DNA of 64,000 nt from Emydura subglobosa (lineage: Eukaryota > Chordata > Testudines > Chelidae): NCBI GenBank assembly GCA_007922225.1, contig ML680088.1, positions 16,065,967-16,129,966 of the forward strand. The letters run 5' to 3'. Under the pieces are notes generated by a model that was not told where the DNA came from, made no database searches, and worked only from the letters and a program-made list of their open reading frames with translations. This document shows positions 1 through 10,417 of the stretch, piece after piece. A program made the translations under genes and the position numbers. The first letter of the stretch is position 1. Every line of letters begins with the position of its first letter.

Positions 1-569
1 ATGAGGTCCAGCGGTCCATTTCTGCTCAATGCATCTTGCCTCCTCTGAGAAGTTTACTAGTTTTTCATCTGCCTCTTCAGCTTCAAACAGGCAGACTATC
101 TCTTTCCTGCTGCAGAGCAAATAAAATAAACTACAATTGGCTTAAAATCTCCAGGTTCTTGGGTCTGCCATTATTGGTGGGCAGGTGGGTGTGTGTGAGA
201 TTCCTTTCCTCACCGTGGTTACTGGGACTCTCTACTCTGCTCACGCATAGTGGAGTACAGCATGGTAGAGAACCACAAGAAAGGGAATGCTGGAAACTGG
301 TCTGTGCACCTCCCTGCTGACTTAGTGCCATGGTGGAGATCTGTGCCTGTTCAGTGGAGACCCATGACCCTCCAACTGCTTAGGCTGAGGCAAGGTTTCC
401 TGAATCCTTTCTCACTCAGGCAGAAAAGCTGTTGGGAGGAGGAGGTGACAGCAGCAGCTCTTCAGCAGTAAAATCCTTCAGGCCCAGCCAGTTGCTTCCC
501 TGCCATCCCGTGGATCATAGCAGAGACTGAAGGGACCTTCAAAGAGTCAGGGAAGCTCTCTGCTCATGT
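1..569. other. RYK intron sequence, possibly 5' remains of a decayed retroelement
   Basis: No exon or clear repeat was recognised. It lies just upstream of the decayed DIRS-type element, so it could be that element's gag region eroded beyond recognition. The open frames here are short and show no family signature. Confidence 0.3.
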
Positions 570-1290
570 AGCGCTGATTGACTGCAGCTGCTGCAGGTAG
601 CAGGGTACTACTAACAGGGATCCAAGAGCAAGGAGGTTCTAACATGGGGCCCTTCCTTCATTCTGTAGCATATCCTCTGCCTGCTGTTGCAGAGACCCAG
701 CAGAGTCAACAAAGAAGACTTAATGACATCAGGAAACTTGAAGGATGCCTATCTCCAAATCCCCATTTGCAGTCTCTCAGATGCTTCCTTCACTTTGCTT
801 TTGGAGTACAGCACTACCAGTACAGTACTCTACTTTGCACTTTGATTTAGCAGCAGTACCACTAGTGTTCAAAAAACTGCTGTTGTGTAAATAGTACCCC
901 TCAGACAGGGCAGCATCTGTATCTTCCCTTTCCGGGGTGACCTCCAGATCATCCAGAGTCAGTGTTATAGATGATAAGGATACTGAGAGCCATAGTTTTG
1001 TGATAAAATTGAGAAGTCAGTTACCACCACCTCAGCAGATTTCCCATCTCAGAGTGAAGATACACAGTCCTCCAGACAATTTTCTTATTACAGGGAAGAA
1101 AAGAGAAGCTGTGAGAAATCCTATCAAACAGTTAACCTCTCAAAGGAAGGTACCCCATTTATGTGCATCAGTCTCTTCTGGGATCAGTGGTCTCCTGTGT
1201 GGCTATTCTGAGTGGGTCTGTGCTCATATGAGGCCAATACAAAGCTTCCTCTTATCCTTCCCTCCACTCTCTCCATTCCTCAATGAAGGT
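570..1290 (+). pseudogene. decayed DIRS-type reverse transcriptase
   Basis: At about 732-770 the frame reads GNLKDAYLQIPI, matching the (D)LKDAYFHI motif of DIRS-clade reverse transcriptases; the younger element at 8443 has YLKDAYFHIS. A frameshift later (about 779-845), another frame reads RCFLHFAFGVQHYQYS, the next conserved RT block (RRFLRF..G.HYQFS in the younger copy). Near 925-955 a DDLQII-like piece follows, where the catalytic Y-x-D-D motif is expected. Several frame changes and stops show it is a non-functional fossil, much older than the 5-12 kb element. The start is uncertain. Confidence 0.65.
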
Positions 1291-1479
1291 ATCTCTCACC
1301 AGGAGGATTCTGAGGTCATTGAGATGATGGATGAGTCCAAGCAGATTCAAGTCTGGTTTGCCAACAGGCAAACCTGTCAGGACAGTTATCACCACATATG
1401 TCAGGCTGGAGGGGTGTGGCACTCACACGGGATCAAGGATTGTCCAACTGATCTGGTCCAAATGAGAATGAATGCAATA

Positions 1480-1830
1480 TAAACTGATGAGCACTCAGGG
1501 CATCCTGATATGGTCTCAAGGTTCTGCTTCCTTATCTGGACTCCACTTGTGCTGAGCATAAGACGACACCTAAACCATGTCATTCATCAACAAGCAAGAG
1601 CTACAGGCCTCTGAAGAGCTCATCTCCTGACGACTTTGGCAGAGGTGAATCTGTGGTTAATCCATGAATGATAGCAGCAGCAAAAAGCGAGTTCATTCAG
1701 AATGGGAACAAGACCCAGAGGCTTTTCATCTCCTGGTAAGGAATTTGGTCCCCCGGTGATACATCTGTTTGCCTTGCACCTGAATCACAAGGTTCTGTGG
1801 TGTTTCTCACCAGAAGGATCATAAAGTCAA
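1480..1830 (+). pseudogene. decayed DIRS-type RNase H and start of Dam-like methyltransferase region
   Basis: At about 1562-1610 the translation reads DDT-stop-TMSFINKQ, matching the RNase H block DNTAAMFYMNRQ of the younger element. At about 1690-1740 comes HSEWEQDPEAFHLL, equivalent to the segment before the methyltransferase-like domain. Then HLFALHLNHKVLWCFS (about 1765-1812) corresponds to DLFASSWNRKCPRFCS in the younger copy. Domain order matches DIRS elements. Frames change repeatedly, so this is a fossil. Confidence 0.7.
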
Positions 1831-2060
1831 GTCAAAAGATGCCCTGCAAAGGTGGCCCAAGGGACCCTTATATCTTCCTATTCTCACCAGAGTGCAACTG
1901 AAGATGAGTGCCCCTTCCCACCTGGTAATTCTGGTAACACTGTTTTGGTTAAGGAGGGCTTGATTCTCTGGAGTTGACATGGCACAAAGATCTCTCATCT
2001 GCTTTCCCTTCTGGAGGGATCTAATAAGGGCCATTCCCGATGGTCTGTATAGCTGCTGTG
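1830..2060 (+). pseudogene. decayed Dam-like methyltransferase C-terminal part of the DIRS-type element
   Basis: DALQRWPKGPLYL (about 1839-1877) is followed by LPILTRVQLKM and then LVILVTLFWLRRA, a stop, and FSGVDMAQRSL. This follows the DIRS pattern LYxFPP..LIxRVLxK....VILVAPxWPRRxWFxxLL seen intact at 10650-10810 of the younger copy. At least one internal stop is present. It sits directly after the RNase H relic, as in complete elements. Confidence 0.65.
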
Positions 2061-2189
2061 CTCTTGAACAGAGAGCCTGTTAGAACAAAGGTAATCCAGA
2101 AGAAGTGTAATCTACACTTTTAGTTCCAGAAATCCACTAACTCAGCATATTCAAGGGCCTAGTTGAGGTTTATGCATTGATTCCAGGAC

Positions 2190-3090
2190 AAGGGTCTCAT
2201 CCCCTACGTTTGTATTGGTGTCACAAATTCTCAAATTTCTTCAAGATGGACATGGGCTAGGTCTGGTGATTTGGAGACTCAGAGGTTACATTGCTGCTTT
2301 ATCTAGCATCCTTGGTGCAGCAGGCAGAAGGTGATCTTAACCCAGATAACCAGTATTTTTTGAGAGCAACATTTTTTTTCTATATCCTCCTGAAGTGCAC
2401 AGAATTCCTCTATGGGAACTTACTCTGGTTTTCAATGTCATTACTGACTCTCCATTTGAACCACTCATGGAAGTGTTTCGTTAGTTTCCAACCTTTAAAG
2501 AGGCCTGTTTGGTAGACACTGCAAGCTGAACTGATTGCTGATTTGGGAGCTCTTTCCCTAGAACCTCAGTACTAAATCTTCCATAAAGATAGTGGTACTC
2601 AGAACCAGCCTTGTCTTAATACCAGAGATTAACTCCAGGTTCCATAGATTACAGGAAATTATCCTTTCATCCTCCTGCCCAGCTCAGTTTCTCTTCAGAG
2701 AAAGACTGTGGCACATGTTGGATGTCTGCAGAGTTCTCTAAGTATATATTCATTGCACAGCTCAATTCAGAAAGACAAATGCTTTCTTTGTGCTTTATCA
2801 TCTGGTGTCAAAGGGAAAGAAATCCTCAATCTCTCATTTTCCGATGGCTAAGAGTGTATCCCAGAAGTGTAGGAGTCAAAAAGTATAATGTGATCTGCAA
2901 AAATGAGAGCTCATTCCCTCAAAACTGTGGCAACTTTATGAGCAGAAAGATCATGTGCCTTATAAGACAAAACCTGTAAAGCAGTTATCTGTTCGTAGTA
3001 TCTCCAAATTCTACCAGCTGGACATCCAGGCATTGTCTGCTGCTACCTTCAATATACGGGTACTACACACTGTAGTGTCCCAGTAACTAT
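2190..3090 (+). pseudogene. decayed DIRS-type tyrosine recombinase
   Basis: Segments match the intact recombinase at 11118-11960 in order. FQCHY..LSI in frame and LVFNVITDSPFEPLMEV across frames (2428-2475) correspond to LNLVLARLTEPPLEPM. TLQAE-stop-IADLGAL (about 2515-2550) corresponds to TSAKRVSEIRTLT around the first catalytic Arg. SRFHRLQEIILSSSCPAQ (about 2635-2690) and the CTCAAT..CCGATGGCTAAG part (RWLR, about 2840) follow. Finally SISKFYQLDIQALSAATFN (about 3000-3055) holds the position of the nucleophilic Tyr (FYQLDIQ). Stops and frame changes throughout show it is dead. This is the strongest proof that the left end of the window is a tyrosine-recombinase retroelement. Confidence 0.7.
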
Positions 3091-3389
3091 TAGGGAAGGG
3101 TTACCATCTTTCACATCTGTAGGTAACTTTATATAGTTCTTCCTCCTCTCCCCCAAGTGGACACTGCTATGAAAATCCCAATGTCATGGATCTATGGATT
3201 TCATGAATAAAATAAGAACATTTGTGTCTCAACTGAAGACATTGCTTGGGGTAATGAGGTTCACAGATACAGCCCACCCTGAAAGGGTTGTTCATTAGAG
3301 AAAGATATGGGATTGTTAGGTGGCCAACTTAGTGCCAGTTATACAAGGAAGCCCTACAAATATAGAAATTAGCAGAGTCCTAGAAGAAG

Positions 3390-3960
3390 TTCGTAGTTGA
3401 CCCTTACCTAGTAGTGGGAAGAACATTCACAGACAGGCTTATGCAATTGGTGTTGATTCTTCACAATTCAGTCAAATTCCCAAATCAGGAAGTGGTCTTC
3501 AGGTCTTCTGTCAGTGGAGACCAGCAGAAATGGATCTTTGACACTCATCTGAACAAGAAACTACCAGTCTCCTGCTCACAACTGTAAAAGAGGACAGCCT
3601 TGGAAAGAGGTACATGGCTTAAGTCCTTCAGTGGTTCTGGTTAACAGTCCTTGCTAAGCTCCAAGAAGAGAATTTCAATCATCTTAGTTGCCCTATCTAT
3701 ACTGGTTACAATAGATATTCTCAAATCTGCTGCAGATAGTTGGGACCAGTCTACCTGCTGGAACTGGCCATGGATCATTGCTCAAACCTTACTGCATCTC
3801 CTCATGGAGTTTGATTCATCAGCATAGTTGCAGACCAGGTAGAACGTAGGAACCATGGTGTGACAGATGTCTCAGGCTGCTTCAGAGAAACCAAGATACA
3901 CGCTGAGGACCTGTAAGTGAAAGATTTCCATCACAGTGCAAACAGACCTATGTTGGACAG
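3390..3960 (+). pseudogene. second decayed DIRS-type fragment (methyltransferase-like region)
   Basis: At about 3527-3580 the translation reads WIFDTHLNKKLPVSCSQL, again the DLFA..N.K.PrFCS motif, and at about 3660-3720 KKRISIILVALSILVTIDIL, matching K....VILVAPxWPRRxW. Because the same motif already occurs at 1765-1812, this is a separate copy or a duplicated piece, not a continuation of the first element. It is heavily decayed and its limits are approximate. Confidence 0.45.
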
Positions 3961-4391
3961 CTGACAAGTCACACACGCACAAACTGTGATTGACTTCCTT
4001 CTTAACTTATCTGTTTGGCTTAGATAAATACTATCTTTGTTCATCTGACATCTATTTCAGCTTGTCACAAACCAGTTGAATGCAGTCTAGTGTCTTAGCT
4101 CTTCTCAGGTTCATGCAAGGCTTGTTAGAGGGAAGAACATGTTGAGAAGAGTTAAAGGCCTGTGGCACATGGAGTAGCAAGAGGGCAGGAGCTTGTCTTT
4201 GTGTGGAATTTGTTAAAGCTTATAAGGTTACAGTGCAAGTGGTGCTCTGCAATCTTTAGTTCCCATTGTGCCGCTAAAATGATTGGAGTTTACAGGGTAA
4301 TACTTTTAAAAGTGAATGAATTTTTGTAATGCAAAAATGTTTGAGCTTAAGTCAGTGTCTTTGTAGCCCTAAAAGTACACATAGCTACATT
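3961..4391. other. intron sequence without recognised features
   Basis: Nothing is recognisable here apart from the left target duplication GCTACATT (4384-4391) of the hAT-like element that follows. It may be a tail of the decayed retroelements. Confidence 0.4.
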
Positions 4392-4836
4392 TATGGGTGC
4401 CGGTTTAGCCTTCCCAAATAGCCAGGCATGGCCCCACCCCCTCTGCTGCATCCCCCACACTGCAGCAGGCAGCAGTTTCCTGCCTTCAGACTCCCCTGAA
4501 CATGGTGGGTTGGAGGGGGGCTAGCCAGCCATTGGCCTGGGCCACCCACTTGGAGCACCTGGCTGTTGTTCCGGGGGTCACTGGGGTCACCCAACAGGGA
4601 ACTGGGGGGGCTAGAGCCGCCAGATTCTGGGGCTGCCGTCTGGCCAGTGCTCTGGGGAGGCTGCGACAGCTGGGACCACATGGCACTGGGGACAGGGTGA
4701 CCCAGGCCTGTCTCTGGAGTGGGGTGAGTCTCCTCCAGGGGGCAGCTCTGGGCAGCAGAGAGGGGCATGGCCTCAGGTGGAAGGGGAGGAGCCATAGGCT
4801 ACACTCCCCTAACGGGCAGTTCATCCAGCACCCATG
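4392..4836. mobile_element. non-autonomous hAT-like DNA transposon (445 bp)
   Basis: The ends are inverted: left TATGGGTGCCGG, right end complement CATGGGTGCTGG. They are flanked by an exact 8-bp duplication, GCTACATT at 4384-4391 and 4837-4844. An 8-bp target duplication with short inverted ends is the signature of the hAT superfamily. The interior is GC-rich (unlike its flanks) and has no transposase, only chance open frames on both strands. Confidence 0.8.
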
Positions 4837-4844
4837 GCTACATT

Positions 4845-5239
4845 ATAAAAAGTAAACTGAAAGGTGTTCTCACTTCCCAGGATCTTGTTTCTCCTGTAGA
4901 GTGTTCATGACCTCTGTCATAGGTCCAGTTGAGGACTCCCTCTGGTACTCATCAAACTGCTGTGAAGGAAGTCAGCTGCTGGTCCCCAAGTGTTTAAAGT
5001 CTTGAGCCTGAATGGAGCTCAGCCACTGCCCCAGTTTTGGGCATCCTAGGCACGTTCTTGAAGCACAGATCCACTTTCTTCCACCTCCTCCCGAGAGCTG
5101 GAACTTGCTGTCTAGCTTACCCGGCCCCTGGGTTCATTGTTGACTTCTCAGGCTGTGGGAGTGTAAACACATTCTCTCCCAGGATTCCATCCTCTGGGTT
5201 GCCATTTAACTCTTTCAGGAGACTTGCGGTAAGTATAAA
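4845..5239. other. intron sequence between two mobile elements
   Basis: I recognised no exon, RNA gene or repeat here. It separates the hAT-like element from the left inverted terminus of the DIRS-type element. Confidence 0.4.
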
Positions 5240-5269
5240 GCATATAACATAAACATTCTACTTTGAGTG

Positions 5270-5460
5270 ATTGCTCATATCCATTCCAGTATAGGTGAGT
5301 GCACGCCACCGTGCACTGGTTCCCAGAATTTTTTTCACCTCAGCAGATGCCGTAGGGTTGGCTTAGGTGCCCCCTGGAGTACTGCGCTCATGCCACGGTA
5401 TGTGTGGCACCACCAACCCTGCAGGCCCTCAGTTCCTTCTTTCCACTCGGGACGGTTGCT
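5270..5460 (+). repeat. left inverted terminal repeat of the DIRS-type element
   Basis: It begins ATTGCTCATATCCATTCC and continues AGGTGAGTGCACGCCACCGT. It matches the reverse complement of 12113-12303 over nearly 200 bases with scattered differences. DIRS elements use such inverted rather than direct terminal repeats. Confidence 0.88.
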
Positions 5461-5586
5461 GGAACGTCTTGCAAGTAGCATTCCCCTTATGGACTGTAAT
5501 CGTTGTTGAATAGTTTGAATAGTTAGAGTTAAGTGTTTTTTGAGTAGTTAGATAGTTTGGATTAGAATAGAAGTGCCCTTAGGGCC

Positions 5587-7973
5587 ATGCCTGGCTCTCC
5601 TGGTTTCAAATCTTGCACTGCTTGCGGCAAGCCTCTTCCCATGAGTGACCCTCACGATCACTGCCTCAAATGCTTGGGGGAGCAGCATCATAGGGACAAA
5701 TGTAAAATTCTCAACGCCTTCAAGCCGTGGACTCAAAAAGAATGAGATATCCGGCTGACAGCTATTTTGATGGAGGTGGTGCTCTGCCTGAACTCTGAAC
5801 CGACGCGTTCCCCCGCAGCACCGAGCGTCTCCTCGGTGTGGAACACTCCACCGGCACCGGACTCGACCCGACACCGCCCATCTCTGGTGCCCAAGAAAGA
5901 GATGCCAGGGCAATGAGTGCCAGGGCTCCCCCACACTGCCTGCGCAGCTGGAGTCGAGCCAGGAGATGCACCAGCCATGGCCCGTTGAGCCTGCATCTCC
6001 ATACAGGGAGCCTGCCCCGACTCCTGAGGGCAGGGGAGAGCCCCTGCAAGGACCGTTGACACCAGAGGCATTCCACACGGCACAGGCCCTACTGTCCATG
6101 CCTACGCCTCCATCCCCCCCCTCAGCCGAGGGTGCGGGGACCGGTGTCCCGGGGTAAACCCGTGCTGGGTGCGTTAGGTGGATGGTCAAGACCCCCGTCA
6201 GGGGCGAAGTCTCCCTCCAGACAGCCAGAGAGGGTAGAGCATGGTGGCTCCCCTCGCAGCTCCGACTCTGCGTCGTCGAGCTCCTCCTCGCATCACCGAG
6301 GACGGTCCACAGCACTGGAGGCATCGAGTTCGAGGCGGCGTCACTCCAAGTCCACCTCGCGCAGTGCGTGCAGTTCCCACTCCCGCACCCTGGTACCGAG
6401 CCCTCTGGCACTGGACCCGACACCGAAGAAACTGGCCACGTTGCTGTTCGTGGTCCTCGGAGTCGGGCTCGGCACCGGGGCAGCATGGACAGCACCGTTC
6501 CCGGTCCCTGAAGGGCAAGTGGCACTGGAAGTCCTCGGCGCCGAGACAGAGGTCCTCATCCTCCAGCTCGTCAAGCCCCGCATCCTCCAATCGGCACCAG
6601 TCGCAGCGGTACCGATGCTCCTCAACCTTGTCGAGAGGCCAGTCTCTGGCAAAGAGGAGCAAAAGCCGGAGACATCGTCGGCACCGCTCCAGTGGCTCCG
6701 GGTCCCGCAAGGACAAGTCCCACCATGATGCTCCTCAGCCGGTACCGATGCCGGCACCGGGGTGGCAGCAAGGGCCCTAATAGTGGCCTTACTGGGGCCC
6801 ATGGGGGGGTACAGATGGGGCAGGGAACTGTATCTGTCCCACCTTCAGTGGCACAGCCAGTCTCTCCTCCCCCACCAAGCCAACAGGCTAAGGGCCATTC
6901 CTCGGAGGAGGAATCGGACCCTGAGGAGGGTCCCTCCACGGGGCCCCTTCCACAATCCTCCTCCTTTTCCCTTGATGAGGCGGCCACCAGAGACCACAGG
7001 GTGCCCCTCCCAAACTTCAGGGTCCACCAGGAGCTCCTTAAAAGGGTGGGCAGTAACTTAAGGAGCTCTCTGAGGAGGAGGACTCTCTCTTTGGGGTTGC
7101 TGGGTCAGCGGGACCGTCAAGGGTGGCCCTACCTGTCCATGAGAGGGTCTTTAAATTGGCCAAGGGCCTCTGGCAAACCCCTGCCTCGGTTGCCCCTACT
7201 TAAAGGTGCCGAGAAAAAGTATTATGTGCTAGCAGAGGGGCTTGAGTTCTTGTATACCCACCCAGCCCCGGGGACCCTCATGGTTGATGCAGCCAACCAG
7301 AGAAACAGGCAGGGTGGCCAGGGCACCACGCCGAAGAACAAGGACAACAAAAAGCTTGACTTGTTTGGCCACAAAGTCTATTCCACTGGGGCTCTACAGC
7401 TCAGAATTGCGAACCACCAAGCCCTCCTAGGGCGGTACAACCTGAACTTCTGGAACTCTGAGGCGGTTCGCAGAGGGGTTGCCCCAGGACCAGGCGGCGG
7501 ATTTTGCCACAGTCCAGGAGGAGGGTGTCACGGTTGCAGGGGCGGCATTGCAGACCACCAGTGACACTGTGGACACCGCCAGCAGAGCCATGGCCTCTGC
7601 TATAGCCATGCAGCGGCGTCCGTGGCTGCAGTCATCCGGGCTGTCCCAGGAGGTGCAGCAGTCTATTCAGGACCTGCCTTTCGACGGGGCAGGCCTATTC
7701 TCGGAGAAAACAGACGAGAAGCTGCACGCTCTAAAGGATTCACAAGCTACGCCCCAGTCCTTGGGACTTTACACTCCCCAGGGATCGAGGCGTCAGTCTC
7801 GACCGCAGCCCCAATGCCAGGCCCAACCGCCCCCTAGGCCATCGCCCAGACCCTCTCAGCCCCATAGGGGCCGAGACAGGAGCAGGGGGTTCGGACGACA
7901 CGACTGCTCCGGCTCGTCCGCGGCCTCCCAGCAGGGACCCTCTAAGGGGCCTAACAACAAGAGACAGTTTTGA
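5587..7973 (+). pseudogene. DIRS gag-like ORF1, disrupted
   Basis: This is the putative nucleic-acid-binding structural protein of the DIRS element. The likely start is ATG 5587 (MPGSPG), soon followed by a cysteine/histidine cluster CTACGKPL...CLKCLGEQHHRDKC at about 5614-5700. A TGA at 5743 ends that frame. Later pieces in other frames include a Ser/Arg-rich stretch (about 6500-6720), the segment KKYYVLAEGLEFLYTHPAPG (7213-7272), KLDLFGHKVYSTGALQLRIA (7351-7410), and a C-terminal KLHALKDSQATPQSLGLYTP block (7721-7780). That block sits in an open frame ending at 7973. At least three frame changes are needed to read through. The reader should not treat the several overlapping frames at 6130-6990 as genes; most are shadows of this low-complexity region. 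Confidence 0.75.
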
Positions 7974-9174
7974 TGGTGCACCCGAGGGTGGCACCAATAC
8001 CTCTTTCCCGAATCCACTCTTCCCGTTTGCAGAAAGGCTAAGACCCTATTATGCCGAGTGGCAGAATATCACCTCAGACCGTTGGGTCCTCGGTGTAGTT
8101 CTCAGGGGATATGCCCTTCAGTTCACAGCTTTCCCTCTGGACTCCTCTCACGCCCCTCTCCCCCCAACCCCGTTCCTCTTCAGGGACCCCTCTCACGAGC
8201 AGCTCCTTTTGCAGGAGGTGAATTTCCGCCTCCTCGGGGCGGTGGAAGCGGTTCCCCCACAAGAAGTGGGGAGGGGATTCTACTCCAGGTATTTTCTCAT
8301 CCCCAAAGCAAAAGGGGGCCCAAAACCCATATTAGAGCTACGCTGACTGAATAAGTTTATCAGGCGTCTCAGGTTTCGCAAGGTCTCCCTAGCCTCTATT
8401 ATCCCTGCTCTGCATCCCGGAGATTGGTATACCGCCCTCTACTTGAAGGATGCGTACTTTCACATTTCCATCCTTCCCAGCCACAGGCGCTTCCTCAGGT
8501 TTATGGTAGCTGGCTGCCATTACCAATTCTCAGCCCTGCCATTTGGCCTCTCGTCCACCCCCAGGGTCTTCACGAGGTGCATGGTGCTGCTGGCAGTCCA
8601 TTTGCGCCGCAGAGGGGTGCAGATCTTCCCCTACCTGGTCGACTGGCTGATCAGGGGCAGGTACAGGGCCCACGTTCGGAACAGCCTATCCCTCACCAGC
8701 ACGACATGCACCAGACTGGGGCTGCTCATAAACGAGCAGAAGTCCACTCTTACCCTGGTGCAGCGCATAGACTTCATCGGGGCCATCCTGGATGCTACCC
8801 AGGCCAGAGACTTCCTCCCACAGCCTCGGTTCGAGGCGATGGCTGCGATAATTGCCCAACTACACAGGTGCCTCACAACAACAGCCGGGCACTGCCTGCA
8901 GCTGTTGAGGCACATGGCGACCTGCACGTATGTGGTGAGGCTGGCTCGCCTCAAACTCAGGCCTCTCCAGGCGTGGTTAGCCTCGGTGTATGCACCAGCC
9001 AGGCACCCCTTGAACAAGGTGGTCACAGTTCCCCCAAGGGTCTTGGCCTCCCTGAACTGGTGGAGGACTCCCGGGGAGGTGTTGAGAGGGGTTCCTTTCT
9101 GGGATGTGGCCCCATCGGTCACCCTGGTCACAGACGCTTCGGACGCGGGATCGGGGGGCCCCCATCAGCACTGA
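7974..9174 (+). pseudogene. DIRS reverse transcriptase, disrupted
   Basis: This is the RT of the DIRS clade, which copies the element RNA. One frame can be followed from about 7980 (TSFPNPLFPFAERLRPYYAE) to 9174, broken by an in-frame TGA at 8344-8346 inside the motif LR-stop-LNKFIRRLRF. Conserved blocks are FLIPKAKGG (8296-8322), YLKDAYFHIS (8440-8469), FLRFMVAGCHYQFSALPFGL (8491-8550) and the catalytic region at 8632-8643. This last reads Tyr-Leu-Val-Asp, so one of the two catalytic aspartates is replaced by Val (GTC at 8638-8640). The thumb-like part with LLINEQKSTLTLVQRIDFIG follows at 8725-8784. The stop codon and the Val both argue that this copy cannot make active enzyme. Confidence 0.9.
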
Positions 9175-9403
9175 CCTGAGCACCCAGGGGTTCTGTTCGG
9201 AGGAGGAGAAAAGCCTCCACATCAAACGTACAGGAGCTCAGGGAAGTCCAGTTGGCCTGCAAGGTGTTCCTCAGATTCCTGAGGGGCAGGATGGTTCAGG
9301 TCCTCATGGACAATACAGCGGCTATGTTCTACATGAACAGGCAGGGGGGAGTGCGCTCTTCTGCCCTTTGCCAGGAGGCCATTCAAATTTGGGACTTTGC
9401 GGT
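9115..9403 (+). pseudogene. DIRS RNase H, N-terminal part before the LTR insertion
   Basis: TLVTDASDAG (9121-9150) carries the first RNase H Asp. A frameshift later, another frame reads QLACKVFLRFLRGRMVQVLM and then MDNTAAMFYMNRQGG (from 9306), with the second conserved Asp and the Asn-Thr pair. The domain stops abruptly in QIWDFAV at 9403, where the LTR sits, and resumes at 10413. The RNase H is therefore broken by both a frameshift and an insertion. Confidence 0.85.
9399..9403 (+). repeat. left target-site duplication GCGGT of the nested LTR
   Basis: It is an exact match to 10413-10417; joining the flanks restores the DIRS RNase H context (…WDFAV to RHNFHLSASHLL). Confidence 0.8.
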
Positions 9404-10412
9404 TGTAATGCTTGGTATTTTTATCTCGGTGGCGGGATGGAACAAACGGACAAAATGATTTTAGAAAGTGCTTGTTTATTACATGAGATAGCATAAGAAA
9501 GACAAGAGCGGGAGTCCTTTACCATACAGGAACAGGAGCTCCAGCACAAGTCTTAAAGTAAACAGTATAATGAAGGTACAATCAATCACAAGGATATAAA
9601 GTAGCAACTTGCAGGTATGCATGGACATATTATACTAGAGGGAAGTGCCCCTGTTTATGCATTGTTGTTGTTGTTATGAGCTGAGCAACAGCAACAATTA
9701 GTAAACAGTAAAGTGAACCATACAGCAAGGAGGAAACCTGCCAAGAGGATACCTACAGCAATATACTCCTGGGGGCCTATGGGTCTAGTAGAGAGAGATT
9801 TATCTAAGCGGGTAGAGGGGCGCTTACCAATGCAAGAATGAGGAGACCCATACTTCGTTCTGATAAGCGGGTGGCGTCCGGGGAACCGTCCTGACCGAGG
9901 CATCCGCTATGGCTTCCACGGAGTCTCGGAGCGTCTCAACTTGAGGAGGCTCCCGGGGGTCTGATATACCCTTTTTTCCTCCTCATCTTGCAGTGAGCCT
10001 TACCCAGTAATACATGACGTATATCTCAATCCCAGTAGGGATTGGGCCTTAACGCTTAGTTGCTATTAGTTTATTGGTAGTTAGTTAGGGGCTTTCTGGA
10101 ATAAAGTGACGTTAGTTGTTTACTTCAAAAAGAACCTAACCATAGCCTTACTTCCACTTAAAGTATTGCCAAACAGGAATTATTTAGCTTATCAAGCATG
10201 AACAGGTGTGTGTGTTGTCATCTCGGGACTTTCCAGACCACCTGGCACTTCCTCCTTCGGCCCAAGGTCGGGCAGAGGGCAGTGTCTGGGTTCTGCTCCT
10301 GAGAGGCCTAACTCTTGCTTTACTTGCTGCAAAAGCTTTAGCAATGCTTTCAGGGCCTTGCTCTTGTCAAGCTATACTGATTTCGCGTCACAAAGTCTTG
10401 CGCACCCTAACA
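9404..10412 (-). mobile_element. solo-type LTR of an endogenous retrovirus-like element, nested in the DIRS element
   Basis: The 1009-bp insert begins TGTAATGC and ends CCCTAACA. It is bounded by a 5-bp duplication GCGGT (9399-9403 and 10413-10417) that falls exactly where the DIRS RNase H reading breaks and resumes. TG...CA ends plus a short host duplication are the mark of LTR integration. On the - strand an AATAAA at 9474-9479 lies about 70 bases from the TGTAATGC end, as expected for a U5, so the LTR is antisense to the DIRS element. No gag, pol or integrase is visible inside, hence solo LTR; a short internally deleted element is the alternative. Confidence 0.75.
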
Positions 10413-10417
10413 GCGGT
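10413..10417 (+). repeat. right target-site duplication GCGGT of the nested LTR
   Basis: It is the exact partner of 9399-9403. The DIRS reading continues immediately after it. Confidence 0.8.

Noticed and set aside
4391..4855. Three overlapping frames of 112-134 residues
   Set aside because: They lie in the non-autonomous hAT-like element; the GC-rich content gives open frames on both strands and none resembles a transposase.
6130..7000. Several overlapping frames of 100-200 residues on both strands
   Set aside because: They are shadows of the Ser/Arg-rich, CpG-rich gag-like region of the DIRS element. Only the + strand pieces matching gag were kept.
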